DNA of 25,098 nucleotides, from the NCBI GenBank assembly GCA_035628645.1, contig DASPJL010000056.1, forward strand, positions 1 through 25,098, in the 5' to 3' direction. The notes under the pieces were generated by a model, which saw only the letters and a list, made by a program, of their open reading frames with translations, was not told the DNA's origin and searched no databases. This document shows positions 14,741 to 22,782 of the stretch, in pieces. The stretch is from DASPJL01 sp035628645 (GTDB lineage: Bacteria > Bacteroidota > Bacteroidia > Cytophagales > Cyclobacteriaceae). Numbering within the stretch: the first letter of the stretch is position 1; each line of letters opens with the position of its first letter. The position numbers were made by a program, and so were the translations under genes.

Positions 14741-15322
14741 ATGATGAAGAGATTATTAAAAGCAAAACATTGGCAGCTTTTCCTTTTGACTTTCGGAATC
14801 CCAATGTTATTTCAGTTTGTAATGTTGGGGACTATTATTTTTCAGATTTCAACCAATTCCACTCCTGGTCCCGAATCTTTCTTTACTATCGTTAAAGTCT
14901 TCCCGTTCCTGATGTTGTTATTTGTAGGGATAATGATGGGTTGGTTTTGGGCAGTGGCCATTGAGTTGGGTAAAAAGATTCCTGAGAATGTCTCCTTGAA
15001 AACTTCCAAATTCAAGGTTTTTTTCACCTTTCCTCTGGTTTACGTTTTTATATTTTTAACATTCTTTCTGACAATAATTGAAGGTGCGGCAAGCAATACG
15101 GCGCCGGAATTCTGGATCTTTGCCATTATCTTTCCCTTGCATTTCTTCTGCATGTTTTGCATGTTTTACTGCCTGTACTTTGTGGCAAAAACCTTTAAGA
15201 CGGTGGAGCTGCAAAGGAAAGTTACATTTGCTGATTTTGCCGGTGAGTTTTTCCTGATATGGTTTTACCCAATAGGGATATGGATCATCCAACCCAAAAT
15301 CAACAGAATGATTGAAAGTTAA
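14741..15322 (+). CDS. Four-helix integral membrane protein, hypothetical
   Basis: I start at the ATG pair at 14741/14744 rather than the TTG at 14723. The 193 residues have four hydrophobic segments: LFLLTFGIPMLFQFVMLGTI, VFPFLMLLFVGIMMGWFWAV, FPLVYVFIFLTFFLTIIEG and FWIFAIIFPLHFFCMFCMFY. A final aromatic stretch GEFFLIWFYPIGIWIIQPKI could be a fifth, half-buried segment. Its loops are short and it ends KINRMIES. It looks like small Bacteroidota membrane proteins of unknown function. The WYL regulator starts 12 bases after its stop, so the two are probably one transcript. Confidence 0.65.
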   Translation: MMKRLLKAKHWQLFLLTFGIPMLFQFVMLGTIIFQISTNSTPGPESFFTIVKVFPFLMLLFVGIMMGWFWAVAIELGKKIPENVSLKTSKFKVFFTFPLVYVFIFLTFFLTIIEGAASNTAPEFWIFAIIFPLHFFCMFCMFYCLYFVAKTFKTVELQRKVTFADFAGEFFLIWFYPIGIWIIQPKINRMIES

Positions 15323-15334
15323 ATAATTCTAAGG

Positions 15335-16339
15335 ATGTCCGCAGGAAAACAAGCAGCAGCCCGTTTCAGGATTATAGATAGATGTTTCACCCAGCCCGGG
15401 CAGAAGGTTTGGACCATTGATGAGATCCGATGGAAGATGGAGGATGAGTATGACATCAAGGTAACGAAACGAACCCTGGAACGCGACTTCCGGGCAATGA
15501 GGCAGAGTGAACAACTGCGTTTCTACGCACCCATCACCTATTGCCCGCATAAAATGGGGTACTATTACGAAAATCCGAATTACTCCATACTCAAATTGCC
15601 GCTGACAGAAGATCAGCTACAGTTTTTGGAAATTGCCAGCCAGATTCTTCAGCGTTTTCAAGGGATGACCTTCTTCTCTCCCATGGAGGAAATAGTAGCA
15701 AAGCTCTCCAACACACTGAAAGACCTGAGGCATAATACCGAAAAAGTAAAGTATCCATTCATCCAATTTGAAGAAGCTGCCTGGCAGAAAGGGCTCGAGT
15801 TGATAGAGGATTTGATTCAGGCAATTAAAAACAGGCAGCCATTAACCATCCCTTACAATCCTTTTGGGAAGAAACTAACTGAACATAAGTTTCATCCCTA
15901 CTTTCTTAAACAATACAAACAGCGGTGGTACCTGATTGGTATGAGCGATGGCAAAAAACTTATCTTTCCGCTTGCGCTGGACAGGATGAAGAAACCCGAA
16001 CCGTTGGACATCCCATTCAAACCCATCCCTATCTCCAACCCTGACGAGTTCTTTAAAAACGTTATTGGTATTTCCTATGCCCAGGCTACCCCCGAAAACG
16101 TCGTCCTCTCTTTCACTCCCGGACAAGGCAATTACCTGAAAACACAACACCTTCACCATTCCCAGAAGATTCTGTCAGATAACGAAAAGGAGTTTAAAAT
16201 CTCCCTTCAGATCGTACCGAATTATGAGTTCATTTCCCTGCTAATGAGCTACACCCCTGATGTAGTAGTACTCGAGCCGGAAAGCTTAAAAGTTAAAATT
16301 CAGGAGTTATTCAAAAAAGGCCTGGAAAAGTATGAATAA
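15335..16339 (+). CDS. WYL-domain transcriptional regulator (DeoR-like HTH + WYL)
   Basis: 334 residues. The N-terminal winged helix covers about residues 10-75 (FRIIDRCFTQPGQKVWTIDE, YDIKVTKRTLERDFRAMRQS), with the recognition helix in the KRTLERDF segment. A linker domain LPLTEDQLQFLEIASQILQR follows. The WYL region (about 150-230) has IKNRQPLTIPYNPFGKKLTE, FHPYFLKQYKQRWYLIGMSD and LALDRMKKPEPLDIPFKPIP; the family W-Y-L signature is seen as RWYLIG. WYL regulators sense nucleic-acid-like ligands and are frequent near defence genes, but this one sits beside a membrane protein and an FtsX-like permease. The 3' tail is duplicated in decayed form at 19205-19312. Confidence 0.88.
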   Translation: MSAGKQAAARFRIIDRCFTQPGQKVWTIDEIRWKMEDEYDIKVTKRTLERDFRAMRQSEQLRFYAPITYCPHKMGYYYENPNYSILKLPLTEDQLQFLEIASQILQRFQGMTFFSPMEEIVAKLSNTLKDLRHNTEKVKYPFIQFEEAAWQKGLELIEDLIQAIKNRQPLTIPYNPFGKKLTEHKFHPYFLKQYKQRWYLIGMSDGKKLIFPLALDRMKKPEPLDIPFKPIPISNPDEFFKNVIGISYAQATPENVVLSFTPGQGNYLKTQHLHHSQKILSDNEKEFKISLQIVPNYEFISLLMSYTPDVVVLEPESLKVKIQELFKKGLEKYE

Positions 16340-16657
16340 TAGATGTCAGATTCATTGCAGCCAATGTTTTGGCATTTTTTGCCTGATACCTGAAACCTCC
16401 TACCCCTCCTCCCCAAAAAAGTACTCCTAAACTCGATCTTATCTATTAATAGATATCTTTCGCAGAAAATACAAAGATTCTGGCAAGAAATGGGAGTATT
16501 GAAATGTAAAATCGGACAAGGTGTGTTCAAAACCGTACAATTTACCGACAGACAAAACACATAACAGGTTATCTTTGAGCATGTTGTAAAAGCAGCATTC
16601 CAATTGTCACTTTAATTTAAGTTCGCTATATAAACACAACCGACACGCATCTCATTT
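16340..16657 (+). other. Gene-free leader of the FtsX-like permease
   Basis: This 318-base gap has no ORF with protein-like character. At 16522-16561 a TGTGTT...AACACA pair brackets CAAAACCGTACAATTTACCGA and ACAGACAA, a run of short ACA/GTACA motifs that could be an operator. The permease ATG is at 16658 without a clear Shine-Dalgarno. No -7 box could be assigned with confidence. Confidence 0.3.
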
Positions 16658-19021
16658 ATGTTTAGAAACTATTTAAAAATTGCCTTTAGGAATATTCTAC
16701 GCCATAAAGCATATGCCGGGCTGAATATTGCCGGACTTGCTATAGGTATGGCATGTAGTATATTTATCCTTTTATGGGTGCAGGATGAATTGAGTTATGA
16801 TAGATTTCATGCAAATGCAGCACAGCTATATAGACTCACTTGTAGTGCAGGAGACTTTAAGGCAGCGGTAAGTGCAGCCGGTATGGCAGAAGGCCTTCAA
16901 AGTGATATGCCAGAAATCAAAGCAGCGGTTCGCCTCAGCAAACCCTCTACCAACTTACTTAGTACTGGTGAAAAAAGATTTGAGGAGAAACAAGTGTTTT
17001 ATGCCGATTCCAACTTCCTCCAGGTGTTTTCTTTTCCTCTTGTGAAAGGAAATGCCAGGACTGCACTAAGTAAACCGGATATGATTCTGATCACTGAGCA
17101 GATGGCAAAAAAGTATTTTGGTGATGAAGAGCCCATCGGAAAATTTATCCGCAAAGATAACAATGAAAATTTGATGGTTACAGGAGTCTTTAAAGAAATC
17201 CCTTCTAATTCACACCTTCAATTCGATTTTATTATCCCTATGTCAAACCTGGCAAGAAGAGATAGTGACCTACAGAATAAGATTTGGGGCAGTTTTAATT
17301 TCTATACCTATATACAATTTAACAGAAGTGTAACCGACAAAAAAATACCTAACCTAATACAGAAGATAGAACAAATTTATATAAATAGAGGAAAAGCAAA
17401 AGCAAAAATAGACTTTCACCTACAACCAATAACTGATATCCATTTAAATTCTAACCTTCAAATTGATTTGCCAGGACGTGGGAATGAGCAATATGTAAAG
17501 GTGTTTTTTGTAGTGGCATTATTTATCCTGGGAGTAGCATGCATCAACTTTATGAACCTCGCAACGGCACGATCTGCGAGAAGGGCAAAAGAGGTAGGAT
17601 TGAGAAAAGTAATAGGTGCCACGAGAAATCAATTAATAGTTCAATTTTTAGGTGAATCTTTAATCATATCATTTCTCTCGTTAATAATTGCAATAGGTAT
17701 TGTATATGCTTTGTTACCATTATTTAATGCATTGTCTGAAAAAACGCTGGCAATACATTTATTTGACGGAAAGCTTTTTATGAACCTCTTTGTAATCGCA
17801 CTTATAGCAGGTATTATCTCAGGTAGTTACCCTGCTTTATTTTTATCAGGATTTAGGCCGGTGAAAGTATTGAAAGGGAGTTTGAAGTTAGGAACCGGTA
17901 ATTTATTATTCAGAAACGGACTTGTAGTAACACAATTTGTGGTTTCCATAATGTTGTTAATTGGTACTGCTGTTGTATTTAAACAACTGAATTTTATAAA
18001 GAATAAAAACCTCGGTTTTGATAAGTCTAACTTGATCTACATCCCAATGACGAGTGAGATCTGGGGGAAGCAGAAAGCCTTAAAGGGAGAATTATTACAG
18101 AATTCTCTTACCGAAAATTTTTCAGTTATTTCTGATCTCCCAACCACCCTGATTAGTGGAACTATAGATGTCGATTGGGAAGGAAAAGACCCCAATTCTC
18201 AGGTAGTGATTCCCTCAATGGATATTGATGAAAACTTTGTAGATGTTTTTAAATCCGAGATATTATCAGGGCGAAACTTCTCTAAAGAGTATAAAGGAGA
18301 TTCGAACAATTTCATAGTGAATGAAAAAGCAATGCAGTTGATGGGTATGAAGAAAGAGAATATCGTGGGGAAAAGCTTAAGGTTTGGGAGCATAAAGGGC
18401 ACTATAATAGGTGTAGTAAAAGATTTCAATTATAAACCACTCCAATATGCGATTGAACCATTGGTGTTAAGGCCAAATAAATACGGAGGAATAGTAGTGG
18501 TGCGAACACTTCCGGGAAAGACCGAAGCCACCATAAAAGTATTGGAAAAAATATATACCAGACTTAATCCTGCTTACCCATTTGCTTTTAATTTTCTGGA
18601 CAAGGATCTTGACAATCTGTATAAAGGTGAGAGGCAAATGGGACAGATTTTTAACTTATTTGCGGTTCTTGCCATTTTCATTTCTTGTTTAGGTCTTTAT
18701 GGATTGTCGGCATTCATGGCTGAACAACAGACAAAGGAAATTGGTGTTCGTAAAGTATTGGGTGCAACTGTATTTAACATTGTTTACTTACTTTCACAAA
18801 ATTTCACTAAACTGATCTTAATAGCGGTAGCGATTGCTATTCCAGTCTCCTGGATTGCTGTTAATAATTGGTTAAATGATTTTGCTTACCGGATTGATGT
18901 AGGCTGGACAGTTTTTGTGATAGCTTCATTTGCTGCATTATTCATTGCATGGTTCACGGTCAGCTACGAGTCAATAAAAGCCGCTATTACCAATCCAATT
19001 AAAAGCCTCAGGTCTGAGTAG
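16658..19021 (+). CDS. MacB/FtsX-type ABC transporter permease
   Basis: 787 residues, in two similar halves, each a periplasmic MacB core domain with an FtsX membrane bundle. The first helix is at about 21-41 (AGLNIAGLAIGMACSIFILL), with the family start MFRNYLKIAFRNILRHKAYA. The first bundle at about 280-400 contains VALFILGVACINFMNLATAR and GLRKVIGATRNQLIVQFLGE. The second bundle, near the C-terminus, repeats the motif as EIGVRKVLGATVFNIVYLLS. The last residues NPIKSLRSE are the usual Bacteroidota ending. Such permeases export lipoprotein-like or antibiotic substrates with a separate ATPase, none of which is encoded here. It is probably one of many orphan paralogues. Assignment firm, substrate unknown. 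Confidence 0.92.
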   Translation: MFRNYLKIAFRNILRHKAYAGLNIAGLAIGMACSIFILLWVQDELSYDRFHANAAQLYRLTCSAGDFKAAVSAAGMAEGLQSDMPEIKAAVRLSKPSTNLLSTGEKRFEEKQVFYADSNFLQVFSFPLVKGNARTALSKPDMILITEQMAKKYFGDEEPIGKFIRKDNNENLMVTGVFKEIPSNSHLQFDFIIPMSNLARRDSDLQNKIWGSFNFYTYIQFNRSVTDKKIPNLIQKIEQIYINRGKAKAKIDFHLQPITDIHLNSNLQIDLPGRGNEQYVKVFFVVALFILGVACINFMNLATARSARRAKEVGLRKVIGATRNQLIVQFLGESLIISFLSLIIAIGIVYALLPLFNALSEKTLAIHLFDGKLFMNLFVIALIAGIISGSYPALFLSGFRPVKVLKGSLKLGTGNLLFRNGLVVTQFVVSIMLLIGTAVVFKQLNFIKNKNLGFDKSNLIYIPMTSEIWGKQKALKGELLQNSLTENFSVISDLPTTLISGTIDVDWEGKDPNSQVVIPSMDIDENFVDVFKSEILSGRNFSKEYKGDSNNFIVNEKAMQLMGMKKENIVGKSLRFGSIKGTIIGVVKDFNYKPLQYAIEPLVLRPNKYGGIVVVRTLPGKTEATIKVLEKIYTRLNPAYPFAFNFLDKDLDNLYKGERQMGQIFNLFAVLAIFISCLGLYGLSAFMAEQQTKEIGVRKVLGATVFNIVYLLSQNFTKLILIAVAIAIPVSWIAVNNWLNDFAYRIDVGWTVFVIASFAALFIAWFTVSYESIKAAITNPIKSLRSE

Positions 19022-19204
19022 GAAATCAGTATAATTTTCCTTTTTACTTTAATAAGTAATTCGGGCAGTTTACGATGATGTAAGGGTAGTCTTGCCTGGC
19101 TCTGGCGTTGTTCTCCCTCGGCATCCTATTGTCTTTGAGGAAAGAGGGGTGGGCATTGTAGGGAGAACCAATCTTTGTTTGCTCTTGCCCTGACCATTTC
19201 GGTA

Positions 19205-19312
19205 CCTGAAAGCCTGAAAACTAAAACTCAGGAGTTATTCAAAAAGGCCTGGAAACGTATGAGTAATAGCTGTTAGCCCATTCCAGCCAATAGTTTTGCT
19301 AATTTTTCACCT
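19205..19312 (+). pseudogene. Decayed copy of the 3' end of the WYL-domain gene
   Basis: It aligns with 16277-16390. Both encode PESLK.K.QELFKK, and the following non-coding strings also match (CAGCCAAT.GTTTTGG-like and GCCTGATACC-like stretches). In the copy one A is missing from the poly-A run after TTC, which shifts the frame before the position of the original stop. The rest of the gene is absent. Same orientation, 2.9 kb downstream of the intact gene. Confidence 0.75.
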
Positions 19313-19383
19313 GTACCATAAAAATACTCATATAGCCGACTGCTGAAAGCTGATCGCTCCGATCTCATCCTCGAAAAAGTACA

Positions 19384-19424
19384 AGTCCTGACCAGTCTTG
19401 AGCAGTCTTGAGCAGGTCTTGACC
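19384..19424. repeat. Four tandem 10-11 bp units
   Basis: The units are AGTCCTGACC, AGTCTTGAGC, AGTCTTGAGC and AGGTCTTGACC, the middle two being identical. It may be slippage-prone DNA or a multi-site binding element; the sigma-factor gene is convergent with it, not downstream. Confidence 0.6.
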
Positions 19425-19523
19425 AAAAATCGGCACTTTTTGGAAAATTTCCTGGAAAAGTACAAAATAGTACCGAGGCCTGGCTTCCTGAGTTGTTTGA
19501 GTCCCCTTCTGTAATTCTATTGC

Positions 19524-20408
19524 TCAATCTCCACCGAGAGCAAATGCCTTTAACTTATCAGGATTTACGATATGGTAGATGTTCTCCACCTTATCTTCCT
19601 TGAAACAAAGAATCTGACAGGCCTTGATCTGCTCTTTCCAATAATAAAGAATCGCAATATCGCCATTCACTTCTACGACTCTTCCTTCTATTTCAGGGTA
19701 AAACTTCTTGCGGATACCGGCAATTAATTTTATAACCGATTCTTTTCCATAAATCACATTCTTCGACGCAGCAATCTTTTCGCCGCCATCAGAAGTAAAT
19801 GCTATGTCATCTGTAAGTAACTGTCCGAGTTGCTTTACGTCCGCTGATTTGAAAGCCCGGATAAATTTCTCAAGGTTAGAGGTAGCTATGTTAGGCTTCA
19901 CCTTCACCGACCCTTTCAGATTTAGCTTGTCTTTTGCCCGTTTAAAAATCTGCCGGGAATTTTCGGTGGTGATGTTCAGTAATTCACCGATTTCCGAATG
20001 TTCATAATCAAATACTTCCTTCAAGATAAATACCGACCGCTCTTTCTCCTTCAGCACCTCCAACATTACGAGGTAAGCATAGGAGAGCACTTTTTCCCGG
20101 TCTACTGTTGCCTCTCCCAAAGTAGAAATGGGTTGTGGAAGCCAGTTCCCGGGATAACTCTTCCTTTTTACAAGCTGAGACTTTTTTTCATTGATTGCCT
20201 TGTTAATCACTGACCGCACCAGGAAGGATTTCTGATTTGCAATTTGCGTTTTATCAATTTCAAGCCACTTGATCAATACTTCCTGCACGACGTCTTCCGC
20301 ATCTTCTATTACTCCCAGAATGTTGTAAGCATAGGGAAGCAAAGTCCGTTGATAGGATTGAATATCAAATTCAGTATGTGATTGGCTTTCCAATAAACTG
20401 TGCGTCAT
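19524..20408 (-). CDS. ECF41-family sigma factor with C-terminal SnoaL-like domain
   Basis: 294 residues. Sigma region 2 (about 15-70; PYAYNILGVIEDAEDVVQEV) and region 4 (about 110-165; KERSVFILKEVFDYEHSEIG, QIFKRAKDKL) are followed by a SnoaL-like fold (about 175-290). The three sequence marks of group ECF41 are all visible: WLPQP at 89-93 in the linker, DGGEK at 207-211 and NPDKL at 282-286. In this group the C-terminal domain replaces a separate anti-sigma factor and modulates activity. The gene follows the CMD-family gene by 79 bases on the same strand, and an ECF41-like promoter precedes that pair at 20986-21012, implying autoregulation. Very confident in the group. Confidence 0.93.
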   Translation of the reverse strand: MTHSLLESQSHTEFDIQSYQRTLLPYAYNILGVIEDAEDVVQEVLIKWLEIDKTQIANQKSFLVRSVINKAINEKKSQLVKRKSYPGNWLPQPISTLGEATVDREKVLSYAYLVMLEVLKEKERSVFILKEVFDYEHSEIGELLNITTENSRQIFKRAKDKLNLKGSVKVKPNIATSNLEKFIRAFKSADVKQLGQLLTDDIAFTSDGGEKIAASKNVIYGKESVIKLIAGIRKKFYPEIEGRVVEVNGDIAILYYWKEQIKACQILCFKEDKVENIYHIVNPDKLKAFALGGD

Positions 20409-20453
20409 TAGAATAAAAATAGTTCACGAAAGAATTTATTCCAAGGAAAGAGG

Positions 20454-20478
20454 TTCCCCGCAAGTAAAAAGCGGGGAA
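20454..20478 (-). promoter_or_regulatory. Hairpin between the CMD-family and ECF41 genes (attenuator or weak terminator)
   Basis: TTCCCCGC (20454-20461) and GCGGGGAA (20471-20478) are perfect complements with a 9-base AT-rich loop. On the minus strand it follows the CMD gene stop and precedes the sigma-factor start by about 45 bases. No clear U-run follows, so it may reduce rather than stop read-through. Confidence 0.6.
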
Positions 20479-20487
20479 TACCAATTG

Positions 20488-20952
20488 CTACACAGAATGG
20501 GTTTCTTCCTTAACTTTAAATTTTCCTGGCTCAGGGTTAAATGCCCGGACTATTCTGTTCCAGGAGTTGATCTGAGCAATTGCAAGCGTCAAGTCCCCGA
20601 TTTCCTGTTTGGTGAAATACTGGTTCAATAGCTCAAAATTACTTTCGGAAAACTCACTGGAAGAAACCAAGGTCAATTCCTCTGCAAAACGCAGCGCCGC
20701 CCGTTCTTTTTCAGTATAGTAAGGCGCTTCCCTCCACGCCGAAACCGAATAGAGCCTGAGAGGATCTTCTCCTTTTGCTAGGGCTTCCTTCGAGTGCATG
20801 TCCAGGCAATAAACACAGCTATTAATTTGTGAGACTCTGAATTTGAGCAGAAAAAGTAGTCTTTTGTCTATGGAAGATTCATTTAAGTAGTCTTCAATCT
20901 TTCTCATGGAGGAATACACTCCATTCGCTTCCTCGAATTTTATCCTTGTCAT
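20488..20952 (-). CDS. Carboxymuconolactone decarboxylase/AhpD-family protein (ECF41 partner)
   Basis: 154 residues, with the AhpD-like core VSQINSCVYCLDMHSKEALA. The redox pair Cys46-x-x-Cys49 and His53 are intact, as in peroxidase-linked members. DPLRLYSVSAWREAPYYTEK and AALRFAEELT follow the family pattern. It starts at the ATG at 20952. Genes of this family are one of the three standard partners (CMD, oxidoreductase, epimerase) of ECF41 sigma factors, and the sigma factor is directly downstream. A matching promoter lies upstream at 20986-21012. It is likely a small antioxidant or unknown oxidoreductase under ECF41 control. Confidence 0.92.
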   Translation of the reverse strand: MTRIKFEEANGVYSSMRKIEDYLNESSIDKRLLFLLKFRVSQINSCVYCLDMHSKEALAKGEDPLRLYSVSAWREAPYYTEKERAALRFAEELTLVSSSEFSESNFELLNQYFTKQEIGDLTLAIAQINSWNRIVRAFNPEPGKFKVKEETHSV

Positions 20953-20985
20953 AGTTTTTTATTTAGTTTTTAAATCCTCTTCTAT

Positions 20986-21012
20986 GACAGTTTAAGGCAA
21001 ACAGGCGTGACA
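20986..21012 (-). promoter_or_regulatory. Predicted ECF41-dependent promoter
   Basis: Reading the minus strand, TGTCAC (21012-21007) and TGTC (20989-20986) are separated by 17 bases. Published ECF41 target promoters use a TGTCAC-type -35 and a CGTC-type -10 with about 16-17 bases between; the -10 here differs in one base. The CMD gene start is 34 bases further on. Confidence 0.55.
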
Positions 21013-21223
21013 ATTTTGTTACAACGTTTCCTATTTCCTCGGCAACTGCTTGTTTTCTAATAGCAAAAGATTTTTATATAAGCATGTACTTATCGCTGAT
21101 CCTGATTCTTGACTTCACCAAACACTCTTTAAATCTCGCAGAAACTCATCCTTTAAAAAAAACCTCTCAAAAAAAGGTGATATATTTATTCCTATTCCGA
21201 CTTAATAATAAAAAGACAGGATT

Positions 21224-21760
21224 ATGGAAGTTCTTGAAAAGGAAATTACAGAAGTACAGACAGATTTTGTACAGCTTTATAAAACCACTTTCCCGAAAGT
21301 AGCCAGGTATGTAGGGGGTAAAGGAGGTACATTGGCAGAGGCGAAGGATGTCTTTCAGGATGCGGTGGTGGTTTATTTTGAAAAAATCAACAGTGAAGTT
21401 CCCTTTCTTAAAAAAGGCGATATGGAATACATTGTTGGTATAGCAAAAAAGCTCTGGATTAATAAGTACCGTGAAAAGAACCGGCTGCAACCACTTGAAG
21501 AATCCTACAATACTTATTTTCAGAAAGACGAGAGTACGGTCAATACTTCCCTGCTCCTTCGATACGTGGAAAAAACCGGCAGGAAGTGTATGGATTTGCT
21601 CCAGGCTTTTTATTACCGGAAGCTCCCTATGAAAGACATTGCAGGACGTTTTGGCTTTTCAGGTGAGCGGTCGGCAACCGTTCAGAAATACAAATGCATA
21701 GAAAAAGTAAGGGATACCATAAAAGCAAAATCGTTGAGCTATGAGGACTTCTTTGAATGA
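21224..21760 (+). CDS. ECF-type RNA polymerase sigma factor
   Basis: 178 residues. Region 2 is visible as EAKDVFQDAVVVYFEKINSE with YIVGIAKKLWINKYREKNRL (core binding and -10 recognition). Region 4 is RKCMDLLQAFYYRKLPMKDI, then SGERSATVQKYKCIEKVRDT (HTH for the -35). Between them is a short linker without extra domains. It is oriented away from the ECF41 operon. Its last 20 bases overlap the next gene, so the two are translationally coupled. A ClpP paralogue follows. Its promoter target is unknown; family assignment is firm because the two diagnostic regions are in order. Confidence 0.88.
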   Translation: MEVLEKEITEVQTDFVQLYKTTFPKVARYVGGKGGTLAEAKDVFQDAVVVYFEKINSEVPFLKKGDMEYIVGIAKKLWINKYREKNRLQPLEESYNTYFQKDESTVNTSLLLRYVEKTGRKCMDLLQAFYYRKLPMKDIAGRFGFSGERSATVQKYKCIEKVRDTIKAKSLSYEDFFE

Positions 21761-22007
21761 TATCAAACAGATAGAAGCACATCTTCTGAGTAAGATGAGC
21801 AACGAGGATGCCCTTCTTTTTGAAGCCCAGTTGCTGCTGGACAATCAATTGAAAGAGAATTTGCTCTGGCAGCAAAAAACCTATGCGCTGGTAAAGTTAT
21901 ACGGCCGCAATAAGCTCAAAGAGGAGCTGGAGCAGGTCCATCAGCAGATCTTTAATACCCAACCAACCTTTAGAACCAGAATTTTAAGTTTCTTCAAAAA
22001 AAGTTAA
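21741..22007 (+). CDS. Small soluble protein coupled to the sigma gene (possible anti-sigma factor)
   Basis: 88 residues starting inside the sigma gene (overlap 20 bases). The N-terminus IKQIEAHLLSKMSNEDALLF, then EAQLLLDNQLKENLLWQQKT is helical and resembles the N-terminal segment of short Bacteroidota anti-sigma proteins. There is no membrane helix, and no zinc motif was seen. The C-terminus is basic (FRTRILSFFKKS). Position and length favour control of the sigma factor, but no family was recognised with certainty. The ClpP gene begins 5 bases after its stop. Confidence 0.6.
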   Translation: MRTSLNDIKQIEAHLLSKMSNEDALLFEAQLLLDNQLKENLLWQQKTYALVKLYGRNKLKEELEQVHQQIFNTQPTFRTRILSFFKKS

Positions 22008-22012
22008 CCATT

Positions 22013-22684
22013 ATGATAGTCAATTCCGGAGTAATACCGATGGTCATCGATAATTCGGGCCGTGGGGAGAGAGCGTATGATATTTACAGTCTGCTTTTAA
22101 AGGAGCGCATAGTATTTCTTGGAACCGCCATTGATGATCAGGTAGCCAATGTAATTGTAGCACAGCTGTTGTATCTGAACAGCCTGAGCAGTAAAGATGA
22201 GATCAACCTATACATCCATAGCCCTGGCGGAAGTGTCTATGCTGGCCTTGCCATTTATGATGCCATGCAGATGATTCAGGCACCCGTTTCTACCGTTGCC
22301 ATTGGGTTTTCAGGAAGTATGGGAACCGCATTGCTGGTATCCGGGCAAAAAGGGAAACGTTATGCTTTGCCCCATTCCACCATACACATGCATCCTACAG
22401 GAGGCGGAGCAAAAGGATACACGGAAGATGTACGGATAGCCACCCGTGAGCAGGAACGCCTGCAAACCCAGCTCTTCCACCTCATGGGCAAACACACCGG
22501 CCATACCTGGCAAGAGATCGAGGAGTTTTTCATAAGAGATAAATATTTAAATGCCGTCGAAGCAAAAGCATTCGGCCTGGTCGATGAAGTGTTGGGAGAC
22601 ACCAGCGACCTCATTCTGCTTAATAAAAGTGGTTTGGATGTGAGTTTTTATGGTGAAGGAATGGCGGTTGGAGGTGCAGTTTAA
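22013..22684 (+). CDS. clpP: ClpP-type serine protease paralogue
   Basis: 223 residues. The Ser-His-Asp triad is preserved at the expected spacing: Ser102 in GFSGSMGTALL, His127 in STIHMHPTGGGAKG and Asp175 in FFIRDKYLNAVEAKAFGLVD. The usual IHQP around the His reads MHPT here, a noticeable difference. The N-terminal part ERIVFLGTAIDDQVANVIVA and the NLYIHSPGGSVYAGLAIYD segment are typical. ClpP forms a barrel that degrades proteins fed by ClpX/ClpA-type unfoldases; none is encoded here. It is the third gene of an operon with a sigma factor and its likely regulator, so it may degrade that regulator. The C-terminal tail (DVSFYGEGMAVGGAV) is longer than usual. Confidence 0.93.
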   Translation: MIVNSGVIPMVIDNSGRGERAYDIYSLLLKERIVFLGTAIDDQVANVIVAQLLYLNSLSSKDEINLYIHSPGGSVYAGLAIYDAMQMIQAPVSTVAIGFSGSMGTALLVSGQKGKRYALPHSTIHMHPTGGGAKGYTEDVRIATREQERLQTQLFHLMGKHTGHTWQEIEEFFIRDKYLNAVEAKAFGLVDEVLGDTSDLILLNKSGLDVSFYGEGMAVGGAV

Positions 22685-22782
22685 ACGGGATTATAGTGGA
22701 AGTTTTTGGCTTTTGAAATGTAAGGTCTGTATTGGAGGTTGTTGGACATGCTGTCTGGAAAAATTTCTAGAATATTAGTCCA

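Larger units (their letters stand above)
19022..19523. other. Gene-free 500-base stretch containing fragment and repeats
   Basis: No intact gene was found. It holds a decayed copy of the WYL gene tail (19205-19312) and a short tandem repeat (19384-19424). The open frame on the minus strand across 19273-19527 is composed of these fragments and has no family character. The start of the stretch (19022-19204) gave no recognisable feature. Confidence 0.5.

Noticed and set aside
19384..19424. CRISPR-like array
   Set aside because: The units are adjacent 10-11 bp repeats without spacers, and there are no cas genes in the window.
19273..19527. 84-aa minus-strand open frame rich in Ser, Arg and Phe
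   Set aside because: It crosses the decayed WYL tail copy and the tandem repeat, has no family pattern, and its composition looks like reverse-strand reading of degraded sequence.
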